Assembly (NCBI GenBank): GCA_025736915.1
Contig: CP107049.1
Span: forward strand, 3,038,001 to 3,102,000
Reading direction: 5' to 3'
Source of the DNA: Acinetobacter nosocomialis
GTDB taxonomy: Bacteria > Pseudomonadota > Gammaproteobacteria > Pseudomonadales > Moraxellaceae
Length of the DNA stretch: 64,000 nt
Under the pieces are notes generated by a model that worked only from the letters and a program-made list of their open reading frames with translations, was not told the origin of the DNA and did no database searches. Position numbers and translations under genes: made by a program. Positions 20,601 to 30,100 of the stretch are shown piece by piece (the stretch's first letter is position 1; each line of letters begins with the position of its first letter).

Positions 20601-22784
20601 GAGTATGACCCAGCAACCAATACCTATAAATACAATGTGAATGACAACATTGCATTAACCAATGCAGGTAGCTTAACGGTCGGGAATAGCAAGGTTGATA
20701 ACAGCGGATTAACCATTACCGGCGGCCCAAGTGTAACGACTGCGGGTATCAATGCTGCTAACCAAAAGATTACTAATGTCGCAGCTGGAACCAATGCAAC
20801 TGATGCTGTCAATGTAAGCCAATTGGGTGCAGTAACTACAGCAGCGAATAGCAAGACAGATGCTTTAGGTACCAGTACCGCGAGTAATTTAGGTGGTGGC
20901 GCAGTCTATAATCCAGTTACAGGCGCAGTTAGTTCACCAGTCTATAGCGTGAATGGCAACAACGTGAACAATGTTGGTGATGCGATCACTGCACTGGACA
21001 AAGGCTGGACCTTACAAAGCAATGGTGCCAATGCAGGTGCAGTTAAAGCTGGCGATACAGTTGACATTGGTACGGTTGCAGGCGAAAGCAACCTCAAAGT
21101 AACCAAGACTGGTAACAAGATCCAGTATGGACTGAACCGTGATCTGAATATTGATAGTGTAACGGCAGGCGACAGCAAGCTAGACACCAATGGTTTAACC
21201 ATTGCTGGTGGTCCAAGCGTAACCACAGCTGGTATTGATGCGGCTAACCAGAAAGTGACTAACGTTGCAGCAGGTACAATTTCATCTACGTCAACAGATG
21301 CAGTGAATGGTAGTCAGTTACATACCCTCGATAGTCGCGTGACTAAGAATGGTGATTCTACAGCCAATATTTTTGGTGGAGGTGCTAAAGCTAATCCAGA
21401 TGGTTCGATTACTAATCCTACTTATAATGTTGCAGGTACGAGTGCAAACAATGTTGGCGATGCTTTAACGGCATTGGATAAAGCAGTCACTGATGCAGGT
21501 ACAGCAGCGAATGCAGGCTGGACTGTTTCAGCCAATGGTGATGCAGCGACTGCTAAAAAGATTAAACCAAATGGCAAAGTCAACTTTACAGGTGATGATA
21601 ACTTAACTGTTGCTCAAAGCAGCGAAACTGATAATGAAGGTAATATCAAGGTCGCGCTGAACAAAAACTTGAAGGTTGATAGCGTCACGGCTGGTAATAC
21701 AATTATTGATACGACTGGTGTAAAAGTTGGCAATAACGTTCAGTTAGGATCAACAGGTCTAATCATTGCTGGTGGTCCTAGTATCACTACTTCTGGAATC
21801 AATGCAGGTAATAAGGTTATTACCAATGTAGCTGCTGGTGTTAACACGACAGATGCAGTGAACAAAGGCCAACTTGATAGTGCAATCACGAACATTAATA
21901 ACAATGTTAGTGCTTTGGCTAATAGTGCAGTTCAGTATGACAAAAATGCAGATGGCACTGTAAATAAAGATTCAGTGACATTCGCTGGTGGGGCAAATGG
22001 TACTGCACTTAAGAATGTAGCGAATGGTACCGTAGCAGCAGGTTCTAAAGATGCAGTGAATGGAGGTCAGTTGTGGAATGTTCAACAACAGGTCGACAAA
22101 AATACGGGTGATATCTCGAACCTTAAAAATGATATTAACAATGGTAAAACTGGTCTAGTCCAACAAACTGATAAAGATGCTGCGATTACTGTTGGTAAAG
22201 ACACTGGTGGTACCCAAGTGAATGTTGCTGGTAAAGCCGGTGACCGTACAGTAACAGGCGTTAAAGCGGGTACAGTTACATCGACTTCAACAGATGCAGT
22301 CAATGGTTCTCAGCTTAATAGGACGAACCAAGCGCTTGTAAGTGCACTAGGTGGTGGAGCTGGTTATAACAATATTACCGAAAGCTTCTCAAATCCGACA
22401 TATAACGTAGGTGATCAGTCTTACAACAATGTGGGTGATGCGATAGGCGCATTAAATCAAGCTGACCAAACATTAAACAACAAAATTGATAATGTGAACA
22501 ACAAGCTTGAGCAAGCGTTCTATGCAACAAATCAGCGTATCGACAACTTGGAAGAAAAAATGTCTGCGGGTATTGCTGCAAATGCTGCACTTGAAAATGC
22601 GCCATTTATTGCAGGGAAAGTCACTATGGCTGTTGGCGCTGCTTACTATAATCAGCAAAATGCTGTAGGTGTGACCTTACGTAAAACAGCCGACAACGGT
22701 CGCTGGTCACTTACAACAGGTGCAGCGCTTGGCAGTCAGGGTAGCCCATTAGTACGTGTTGGCGTAAGTACAGTAATTGATTGA
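14601..22784 (+). CDS. Trimeric autotransporter adhesin 2 (TAA2)
   Basis: 2727 residues from the ATG at 14601 ([19 protein letters not shown]), the extended signal peptide; an upstream in-frame start is rejected. Unlike TAA1 there is a 30-residue Ser/Thr/Asn-rich insert between the extended region and the hydrophobic core, and cleavage is expected after VFA. The YadA-like head (to about residue 350) has a GGDDVDK insert shared with TAA1. The stalk is built of 138-152-residue repeats ([45 protein letters not shown]) with Ala/Asn/Thr coiled-coil segments ([18 protein letters not shown]) and TrpRing-type modules (KGWTLQSNG). The anchor ends in VGVSTVID and differs from that of TAA1 and TAA3. A 1.2-kb segment is duplicated inside the gene. 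The ligand is unknown. Confidence 0.95.
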   Translation: MNKIYKVIWNASLGIWVAVSEIAKGKTKNCSGVASSTNELIVGDGTSESKYFEYKVLVLAILGVITPSVFAGYEAGGGSTFTNCTSTSAGSGSRSAGSVAIGTSSTATIPTSGQACAPTKDSIAIGLSASTAGAAGNNQSIAIGRESAASGDQAIALGANVKASGNSSVAIGGDDVDKVVDSDGALYTTITGGTIVKNNYIPTESSGAASTAMGVQAKASGAFSTALGMTSAASGAATVALGVKSTATGDGALAIGAVSNAQDDGTIAIGINSKAVGDNSISIGSGSTSTTGANTTGPNATSIGSNASSVADATAIGSGAKANVSGGVAIGKDSVANTAAGVAGFDPVTGTTSTQTTNVWKSTQGAIALGDAANNVTRQLTGLAAGTNDSDAVNVAQLKTVTNQTFKLQANGDVASAVKTSDTVQFLDGKNINITRSGNNITVQTVDTPTFTSVTTGNSKLDNSGLNITGGPSVTTAGINAGNQKITNVKAGTNATDAVNFSQLNATNQNVTTAQNTANTALTNAAAAQATADKGLNFSVNGGTTDNVKLGETVNFADGTNTTAEYDPATNTYKYSVNDNIALTNAGSLMVGNTKVDDSGLTITGGPSVTTAGINAANQKITNVAAGTISSTSTDAVNGSQLNATNQNVTTAQNTANTAVTNAAAAQNTANTAVTNAAAAQATADKGLNFIVNGGTADNVKLGETVNFADGTNTTAVYDPATNTYKYSVNDNIALTNAGSLTVGNTKVDNSGLTITGGPSVTTAGINAGNQKITNVKAGTNATDAVNFSQLNATNQNVTTAQNTANTALTNAAAAQAMADKGLNFSVNGGTTDNVKLGETVNFADGTNTTVEYDPATNTYKYNVNDNIALTNAGSLTVGNSKVDNSGLTITGGPSVTTAGINAANQKITNVAAGTNATDAVNVSQLGAVTTAANSKTDALGTSTASNLGGGAVYNPVTGAVSSPVYSVNGNNVNNVGDAITALDKGWTLQSNGANAGAVKAGDTVDIGTVAGESNLKVTKTGNKIQYGLNRDLNIDSVTAGDSKLDTNGLTIAGGPSVTTAGIDAANQKVTNVAAGTISSTSTDAVNGSQLNATNQNVTTAQNTANTAVSNAAAAQATADKGLNFSVNGGTADNVKLGETVNFADGSNTTAVYDPATNTYKYNVNDNIALTNAGSLTVGNSKVDNSGLTITGGPSVTTAGINAGNQKITNVAAGTISATSTDAVNGSQLNATNQNITTAQNTANTAVSNAAAAQATADKGLNFSVNGGTADNVKLGETVNFADGTNTTAVYDPATNTYKYNVNDNIALTNAGSLTVGNSKVDNSGLTITGGPSVTTAGINAGNQKVTNVAAGTISATSTDAVNGSQLNTTNQNVTTAQNTANTAVTNAAAAQATADKGLNFSVNGGTADNVKLGETVNFADGTNTTAVYDPATNTYKYNVNDNIALTNAGSLTVGNSKVDNSGLTITGGPSVTTAGINAGNQKVTNVAAGTISATSTDAVNGSQLNTTNQNVTTAQNTANTAVTNAAAAQATADKGLNFSVNGGTADNVKLGETVNFADGTNTTAVYDPATNTYKYNVNDNIALTNAGSLTVGNTKVDNSGLTITGGPSVTTAGINAGNQKITNVAAGTNATDAVNVSQLGAITTAANTKTDALGISTASNLGGGAVYNPVTGAVSSPIYTVNGSNLNNVGDAITALDKGWTLQSNGVNAGAVKAGDTVDIGTVVGESNLKVTKTGNKIQYGLNRDLNIDSVTAGDSKLDTNGLTIVGGPSVTKSGIDAANQKITNVAAGTISATSTDAVNGGQLNATNQNVTTAQNTANTAVSNAAAAQATADKGLNFIVNGGTADNVKLGETVNFADGTNTTAVYDPATNTYKYSVNDNIALTNAGSLTVGNTKVDNSGLTITGGPSVTTAGINAGNQKITNVKAGTNATDAVNFSQLNATNQNVTTAQNTANTALTNAAAAQAMADKGLNFSVNGGTTDNVKLGETVNFADGTNTTVEYDPATNTYKYNVNDNIALTNAGSLTVGNSKVDNSGLTITGGPSVTTAGINAANQKITNVAAGTNATDAVNVSQLGAVTTAANSKTDALGTSTASNLGGGAVYNPVTGAVSSPVYSVNGNNVNNVGDAITALDKGWTLQSNGANAGAVKAGDTVDIGTVAGESNLKVTKTGNKIQYGLNRDLNIDSVTAGDSKLDTNGLTIAGGPSVTTAGIDAANQKVTNVAAGTISSTSTDAVNGSQLHTLDSRVTKNGDSTANIFGGGAKANPDGSITNPTYNVAGTSANNVGDALTALDKAVTDAGTAANAGWTVSANGDAATAKKIKPNGKVNFTGDDNLTVAQSSETDNEGNIKVALNKNLKVDSVTAGNTIIDTTGVKVGNNVQLGSTGLIIAGGPSITTSGINAGNKVITNVAAGVNTTDAVNKGQLDSAITNINNNVSALANSAVQYDKNADGTVNKDSVTFAGGANGTALKNVANGTVAAGSKDAVNGGQLWNVQQQVDKNTGDISNLKNDINNGKTGLVQQTDKDAAITVGKDTGGTQVNVAGKAGDRTVTGVKAGTVTSTSTDAVNGSQLNRTNQALVSALGGGAGYNNITESFSNPTYNVGDQSYNNVGDAIGALNQADQTLNNKIDNVNNKLEQAFYATNQRIDNLEEKMSAGIAANAALENAPFIAGKVTMAVGAAYYNQQNAVGVTLRKTADNGRWSLTTGAALGSQGSPLVRVGVSTVID
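16662..17873 (+). repeat. Near-identical 1.2-kb internal duplication in TAA2, copy 1
   Basis: This segment recurs at 20109-21320, exactly 3447 bp (1149 codons) downstream, with only a few base differences noticed (for example 17218 g versus 20665 a). Being in frame and nearly identical, it points to recent duplication or gene conversion. Confidence 0.85.
18356..19500 (+). repeat. 414-bp tandem repeats in TAA2 stalk
   Basis: A 138-codon unit beginning near GCAGATAAAGGC recurs with a 414-bp shift (18371, 18785, 19199). The first two copies are almost identical at the base level, including synonymous sites. The unit encodes the coiled-coil plus [11 protein letters not shown] plus [14 protein letters not shown] stalk module. 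Confidence 0.8.
20109..21320 (+). repeat. Near-identical 1.2-kb internal duplication in TAA2, copy 2
   Basis: Second copy of the segment at 16662-17873. Identity stops abruptly at the codon after SQL: copy 1 continues into NATNQN, copy 2 into HTLDSRV and the C-terminal stalk. This marks a recombination edge at a neck motif. Confidence 0.85.
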
Positions 22785-22794
22785 GTGCCTAACT

Positions 22795-22815
22795 AAGGAG
22801 AGTTTATCTCTCCTT
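22795..22815 (+). promoter_or_regulatory. Hairpin in the TAA2-tpgA2 junction
   Basis: An 8-bp perfect stem AAGGAGAG/CTCTCCTT (22795-22802 with 22808-22815) with a TTTAT loop, 10 bp after the TAA2 stop. It is equivalent in place to the hairpins after TAA1 and TAA3. The stem includes an anti-Shine-Dalgarno-like CTCTCC arm. Confidence 0.55.
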
Positions 22816-22839
22816 TAAAATAATATTGTGAGTATGAAA

Positions 22840-23625
22840 ATGAAACAAAATATTCAAATTTTGGTAATGGGCATCTTGGTAAGTTTAAGTATTACTGGAT
22901 TTACGGATACTGAAGTAGCAATTCAACGAGATGGCGTAAAATTTCCAGCAATTGAAAAGAGTTATCTTAAACAAATAAAACGTTATGAGTATGATGACGT
23001 TGCTCGTTTGGATAAAGGATTGGATAAAGATCAAATTCGAGCTTTACTAGGAAATCCACAATTTAGTGAAGGGGTTTTTGCAGTAAAAGTATGGAATTAT
23101 GTATTGGATATCCGTATTCCTAACACTAATCAATATCAACGTTGTCAATTACGCATTGATTTTAATGAAAAATATTTGGCTGAACGTTTATCTTGGAAGG
23201 GGGAGGTGTGCGAAGGTTTGGTTGCTTGGGGTGGGAATAATCAGTCACCAGAGCATAGTAATTTAATTTTTGAGCGAACAGCAAGTGTGTTATTCCTCTT
23301 CGATCGATTTGATGTTAACGCTATTGAACAAAATATTCATAGTGTTGAGGAAATTGCTGAAAAGATCAAAAAAAGCCAGACAACAACACCAGTTATTGTT
23401 TCAGGTTTTACCGATCCATTGGGTAAATTTAGCTATAATCAAGAATTGTCTTCACAGCGTGCTAATACAGTTGCCAAGTTATTGGTTCAACAAGGTATTG
23501 ATCCTGCACGTATACAGATACAGGCGAATAGCCAGACTGATCTATACAAGCAGTGTTCAGGGAAAAATAGTTCGCAACTTATCGAATGTTTAGCGCCAAA
23601 TAGACGCGTCAATATAAGCTGGTAA
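22840..23625 (+). CDS. tpgA: TpgA2, OmpA-family peptidoglycan-associated partner of TAA2
   Basis: 261 residues from the ATG at 22840. GTG 22828 and ATG 22834 are possible but give longer N-termini than the paralogues, whereas GTGAG lies 7 nt before 22840, as GAGAG does before tpgA3. A signal peptide is followed by the same SmpA/BamE-like domain ([27 protein letters not shown]) and an OmpA-type peptidoglycan-binding domain ([31 protein letters not shown]). It is close to TpgA1 and TpgA3 over the mature part but diverges in the signal peptide. It is expected to act in the periplasm with TAA2. No obvious U-rich terminator follows, only a hairpin at 23642. Confidence 0.9.
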   Translation: MKQNIQILVMGILVSLSITGFTDTEVAIQRDGVKFPAIEKSYLKQIKRYEYDDVARLDKGLDKDQIRALLGNPQFSEGVFAVKVWNYVLDIRIPNTNQYQRCQLRIDFNEKYLAERLSWKGEVCEGLVAWGGNNQSPEHSNLIFERTASVLFLFDRFDVNAIEQNIHSVEEIAEKIKKSQTTTPVIVSGFTDPLGKFSYNQELSSQRANTVAKLLVQQGIDPARIQIQANSQTDLYKQCSGKNSSQLIECLAPNRRVNISW

Positions 23626-23641
23626 ATAATCTGCTATATAG

Positions 23642-23668
23642 AAGTAATCCTATTTCTTAGGATTATTT
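23642..23668 (+). terminator. Probable weak terminator after tpgA2
   Basis: An 11-bp stem with one G-T pair (AAGTAATCCTA/TAGGATTATTT, 23642-23652 with 23658-23668), but only a short T-rich tail. It occupies the place of the stronger terminators after tpgA1 and tpgA3. Confidence 0.5.
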
Positions 23669-24072
23669 CTATGAGTTATAAAAATAAGAAAAATTACAAT
23701 AAATATTTTTAATTATTTGAATTTTAATGATTTTTTATAAAATCTTTCGTGTTTAAAACTTATTAATATTTCGATGAAAGATATTAATATATTGAAAATA
23801 TTAAATTTTTATCAATAAAACTTAGCTAAATATATATTATTTTTACGTAAAAATAATATAAATATCAATAATTTATGTTTTATTTTTAGCAATTAAAGAA
23901 TTTGAATGATAAAAAACATCTTGATTGTAAAAAAATGTAACAACAGTCTTTTTAATGTTTAACGTTAAGAAAAATTAAAAAATTGATTAAATTACTATTT
24001 TTTTCTAAGTATAGAAAAAGTTAACAATATTTATTACTTGTTGTGACTTTGTTTGATTTTTATATTTGAAAA

Positions 24073-24088
24073 TGTGATTTACTTCTCA
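24073..24088. promoter_or_regulatory. CRP-like site upstream of TAA3
   Basis: TGTGATTTACTTCTCA is identical to the TAA2 site except for one spacer base and lies 94 bp before the TAA3 ATG. It fits TGTGA-N6-TCxCA. Confidence 0.45.
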
Positions 24089-24181
24089 AAATAAAAAAGA
24101 TATTTTCACAAAAAATAAGCAATTTAATTGTTTTGATTGCAAAACTTTACAAATGTAAGCGTTAAGTTTACGGGTGGGAAT

Positions 24182-27100
24182 ATGAATAAGATATACAAAG
24201 TGGTATGGAATGCTTCTATTGGTACATGGACTGTTGTATCAGAATTAGCTAAAAGCAAAACGAGAACTGGTTCTGTTTCATCCTCTTCCGAAATAACTGG
24301 TTCGCAAAATGAGATTGTTTCTAAAGAAAAGAAATTTAAACCTAAGACACTTGTATTATCTATCATCTCCTGTTTAGCCGTTTCACATGTGTGGGCCGAC
24401 TACACAAACTCGTATGGTTCAATTATTGATACAAGCCCAACCATTAGTAATGGTATTGCCATAGGGGCAAATACGGGTACTCCAGCGACTGCAAATGATT
24501 CTAATGGATTAGCCGTTGGATCAAGAGCAAATGCCAGCGCAGCAGATTCAACCGCATTAGGAAATTATGTAAATGCGACTGGTGTAAATTCAACAGTAGT
24601 TGGTGGACAAGCTAGTGCTGCTGGTGCGCAATCAATTGCACTTCAAAATAACAGTGATGCAGATCTTGTCGCAGAAGGTTTGGCAACAGGGTCATCTTTT
24701 ACAGCAGTTGATAGTGCTTCTAGCTACAGTGTCGCAATTGGTGCGATGAGCCAAGTTGTTGGTTCAACAGCAGCAATGGCAATAGGGAAAAATGCTCAAG
24801 TTAACAGTGGTGCAAATAATGCTACTGCTATTGGTAATACAGCGACTGTAGACACAAATGCGGTTGATGGTGTTGCTATAGGAACTAACAGCTTAACCTC
24901 AGCAGCAAATAGTGTAGCGCTCGGGCCAAGATCAACTGCGAATGTAACAAATTCAGTTGCTTTGGGTGCAGGATCAACAACTACGGTACAAAGTGGCAAC
25001 TCATATATAACGAATGTTGCAGCATCTACCACAAATGGTGTTGTTTCAGTGGGTTCAGCAACAAATACTCGACGTATTCAAAACGTAGCCGATGGTGCTG
25101 CCGATTCAGATGCGGTTACGGTTGCTCAGTTAAAGGATGTAAACAATCGTGCTGTGGGTAATACGACAGCATTAGGTGGTGGCGCAGCATATAATCCTGC
25201 AACAGATGTATATACACCACCAAGTTATACAATAACAAAAACAGATGGAACGACTTATACTCCTGTTAATACCGTGTCTGGTGCGCTAACTAATTTAAAT
25301 AATGAAGTTGTTAAACCTATTACTTTTGCTGGTAATACAGGGAGTTCAGCAAATAATTTAGGTACAACACTTAATATCACTGGAGGAGGTTCAACTGCTG
25401 GAACTTATTCTGGAAATAACTTAAAAACTGCTGTGACTGGTAACACAGTTAATATTCAAATGGCTGATGCACCTGTTTTCTCTGGGACAGTTACGGCTGG
25501 AAACGTAACTACTGGAGGTTCATTAAATGTTAATGGTGCAAGTAACTTAAATGGCGGTGCTAACCTTAATAATCAGAAAATTACCAATTTAGCAGCAGGT
25601 ACGATTTCTTCTACCTCTACAGATGCAGTGAATGGTAGTCAGTTAAATACCACGAATCAGAACGTGACCACTGCTCAGAACACCGCAAACACAGCGGTGA
25701 CCAATGCGGCAGCAGCTCAAAATACGGCAAACACGGCAGTCACCAATGCTGCAGCAGCACAAGCGACAGCAGACAAAGGCCTGAATTTTAGTGTGAATGG
25801 TGGTACGGCTGACAATGTGAAGCTGGGTGAAACGGTTAACTTTGCCAATGGCACCAACACCACTGCAGTATATGACCCTGCAACCAATACCTATAAATAC
25901 AATGTGAATGACAACATTGCATTAACCAATGCGGGTAGCTTAACAGTTGGGAATAGCAAGGTTGATAACAGTGGCTTAACTATTACTGGTGGCCCAAGTG
26001 TAACCACTGCAGGTATTAATGCGGGTAACCAGAAAATTACTAATGTAGCAGCAGGTACTATTTCATCTACATCAACAGATGCAGTAAATGGTAGTCAGTT
26101 AAATACCACAAACCAGAATGTAACCACTGCCCAGAACACCGCAAACACAGCGGTGACTAATGCGGCAGCAGCTCAAAATACGGCAAACACGGCAGTCACC
26201 AATGCTGCAGCAGCACAAGCGACAGCAGATAAAGGCCTAAACTTTAGTGTTAATGGTGGTACAGCAGACAATGTAAAGCTGGGTGAAACAGTTAACTTTG
26301 CCAATGGCACCAACACCACAGCAGTATATGACCCTGCAACCAATACCTATAAATACAATGTAAATGACAACATTACATTAACCAATGCCGGTAGCCTAAC
26401 AGTAGGTAACAGCAAGGTTGATAATAGTGGCTTAACTATTACTGGTGGCCCAAGTGTAACGACTGCAGGGATTAATGCGGGTAACCAGAAAATTACCAAT
26501 GTTGCAGCAGGCACCATTTCATCTACATCAACAGATGCAGTGAATGGTAGTCAGTTAAATACCACGAATCAGAACGTGACCACTGCTCAGAACACTGCAA
26601 ACACAGCAGTAACGAATGCGGCAGCAGCTCAAAATACGGCAAACACGGCAGTGACCAATGCTGCTGCTGCACAAGCGACAGCAGATAAAGGCCTGAACTT
26701 TAGTGTCAATGGTGGTACGGCTGACAATGTGAAGTTGGGTGAAACGGTTAACTTTGCAGATGGAACCAACACCACAGCAGTGTATGATCCTGCAACCAAT
26801 ACCTATAAATACAATGTCAATGACAACATTGCATTAACCAATGCAGGTAGCTTAACGGTCGGTAACACTAAAGTTGATAACAGTGGCCTAACCATTACAG
26901 GTGGTCCAAGTGTAACCACTGCAGGTATTAATGCTGGTAATCAGAAGATTACCAATGTTACTGCTGGAACTATTTCTGCTACATCAACAGATGCAGTGAA
27001 TGGTAGTCAGTTAAATACCACGAATCAGAACGTGGCCACTGCTCAGAACACCGCAAACACAGCAGTAACGAATGCAGCAGCAGCCCAAAATACGGCAAAC

Positions 27101-30100
27101 ACGGCAGTGACCAATGCTGCTGCTGCCCAAGCGACAGCAGATAAAGGCCTGAACTTTAGTGCCAATGGTGGTACGGCTGACAATGTGAAGTTGGGTGAAA
27201 CGGTTAACTTTGCAGATGGAACCAACACCACAGCAGTATATGACCCAGCAACCAATACCTATAAATACAATGTGAATGACAACATTGCATTAACCAATGC
27301 GGGTAGCTTAACGGTAGGTAACACTAAAGTTGATAACAGTGGCTTAACTATTACTGGTGGCCCAAGTGTAACGACTGCAGGTATTAATGCGGGTAATCAG
27401 AAGATTACCAATGTTGCGGCAGGTACCAATGCGACTGATGCTGTCAATGTTAGTCAGCTTGATGCGTTAAGCACATCAAGCAACAACAAGACTGATGCCT
27501 TGGGCAACAGCACAGCCAATAATCTGGGTGGTGGCGCAAGCTATGATAGCACTACAGGTGCAGTAAGCTCACCAACTTATGTCACCACTAAAACTGATGG
27601 TACAACAATTAATGCCAACAATGTCGGTGATGCCTTAACTAACCTGAATAATGAAGTGGTTAAACCGATTACCTTTGCGGGTAACAGCGGCAGTGTTGAC
27701 CGTAAATTGGGCGAAACCCTGAATATCACAGGTGGCCTGACAGCGTCTGGCTCGAACTCGAATGTGAAGACAGTCATCAGTGGCAATACCGTTGATATTC
27801 AACTTGCAGATGCTCCGGTGTTTGCAGGGAAGCTGACAGCGAACGGACTGGATGCAAATGGTGAGAAAGTTACCAATGTCGGTGAGGGTACAGCAGCAAC
27901 CGATGCAGTAAACAAAGGCCAGCTTGATGCATTAAGCACATCAAGTAACAACAAGACTGATGCCTTGGGTAACAGCACAGCCAACAATCTGGGTGGTGGC
28001 GCAAGCTATGACAGCACTACAGGTGCAGTAAGCTCACCGACCTATACTGTGAATGGCAACAACGTCAATAACGTGGGCGATGCGATCACTGCATTAGACA
28101 AAGGCTGGACACTACAAAGTAATGGTACCAATGCAGCTGCAGTAAAAGCTGGTGATACGGTAGACATTGGTACGGTTGCAGGTGAAACGAACCTGAAAGT
28201 GACCAAGACCGGCAATACGATTCAGTATGGCTTAAACCGTGATCTGAATATTGACAGTGTAACGGCAGGGGACAGCAAGCTGGATACGAATGGTTTAACC
28301 ATCACTGGTGGACCAAGTGTGACCAAGACTGGTATTGATGCGGCTGGCAACACCATCAGTAACGTAGCAGCAGGCACCAATGCTACCGATGCAGTAAACA
28401 AAGGCCAGCTTGATGCATTAAGCACGTCAAGCAATAACAAAACCGATGCCTTGGGCAACAGCACAGCCAATAATCTGGGCGGTGGTGCAAGCTATGATAG
28501 CACTACAGGTGCAGTAAGCTCACCGACCTATACTGTGAATGGCAACAACGTGAATAACGTTGGTGATGCGATCACGGCATTAGACAAAGGCTGGACTTTA
28601 CAAAGCAATGGTACCAATGCGGCTGCAGTAAAAGCTGGTGATACGGTAGACATTGGTACGGTTGCAGGTGAAACGAACCTGAAAGTGACCAAGACCGGCA
28701 ATACGATTCAGTATGGCTTAAACCGTGATCTGAATATTGACAGCGTAACCACAGGTGACAGCAAGCTGGATACCAATGGTTTAACCATCACTGGTGGACC
28801 AAGTGTGACCAAGACTGGTATTGATGCTGCAGGTAACACCATCAGTAACGTAGCAGCAGGCACCAATGCCACTGATGCAGTAAACAAAGGCCAGCTTGAT
28901 GCATTAAGCACGTCAAGCAATAACAAAACTGATGCCTTGGGCAACAGCACAGCCAACAATCTGGGTGGTGGTGCAAGCTATGACAGCACTACAGGTGCAG
29001 TAAGCTCACCAACTTATGTCACCACTAAAACTGACGGTACAACGGTTAATGCCAATAATGTCGGTGATGCCTTAACTAACCTGAATAATGAAGTGGTTAA
29101 ACCGATTACCTTTGCGGGTAACAGCGGCAGTGTTGACCGTAAATTGGGTGAAACCCTGAATATCACAGGTGGGCTGACAGCGTCTGGCTCGAACTCGAAT
29201 GTGAAGACAGTCATCAGTGGCAATACCGTTGACATTCAACTTGCAGATGCACCTGTGTTTGCAGGGAAGTTGACAGCGAACGGACTGGATGCCAATGGTG
29301 AGAAAGTTACCAATGTTGGTGCGGGTACAGCAGCAACCGATGCAGTAAACAAAGGTCAGCTTGATGCATTAAGCACATCAAGCAACAACAAGACTGATGC
29401 CTTGGGCAACAGTACAGCCAACAATCTGGGTGGTGGTGCAAGTTATGACAGCACAACAGGTGCAGTAAGCTCACCGACCTATACTGTGAATGGCAACAAC
29501 GTCAATAACGTGGGCGATGCGATCACGGCATTAGACAAAGGCTGGACTTTACAAAGCAATGGTACCAATGCGGCTGCAGTAAAAGCTGGTGATACGGTAG
29601 ACATTGGTACGGTTGCAGGTGAAAGCAACCTGAAAGTGACCAAGACCGGCAATACGATTCAGTATGGCTTAAACCGTGATCTGAATATTGACAGTGTAAC
29701 GGCAGGGGACAGCAAGCTGGATACCAATGGTTTAACCATCACTGGTGGACCAAGTGTGACCAAGACTGGTATTGATGCTGCAGGTAACACCATCAGTAAC
29801 GTAGCAGCAGGCACCAATGCTACCGATGCAGTAAACAAAGGCCAGCTTGATGCGTTAAGCACATCAAGCAATAACAAGACTGATGCCTTGGGCAACAGCA
29901 CAGCCAACAATCTGGGTGGTGGCGCAAGCTATGATAGCACTACAGGTGCAGTAAGCTCACCAACTTATGTCACCACTAAAACTGATGGTACAACAATTAA
30001 TGCCAACAATGTCGGTGATGCCTTAACTAACCTGAATAATGAAGTGGTTAAACCGATTACCTTTGCGGGTAACAGCGGCAGTGTTGACCGTAAATTGGGC

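Larger units (their letters stand above)
23626..24181. other. tpgA2-TAA3 intergenic region
   Basis: About 555 bp, very AT-rich, without a supported ORF. After the tpgA2 hairpin nothing is recognisable until the CRP-like site at 24073-24088. A TATTTT -10 candidate follows at about 24101, and the GGGTGGG ribosome binding site of TAA3 lies at 24172. Confidence 0.6.

Noticed and set aside
15383..22658. Repeated antisense ORFs in TAA2 with products like [10 protein letters not shown]
   Set aside because: They recur with the stalk repeats and mirror the sense codons; no ribosome binding sites or homology-like features.
23626..24181. AT-rich spacer as a possible replication origin or attachment site
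   Set aside because: No DnaA-box cluster, no iterons and no integrase or replication gene nearby; it is best seen as promoter DNA.
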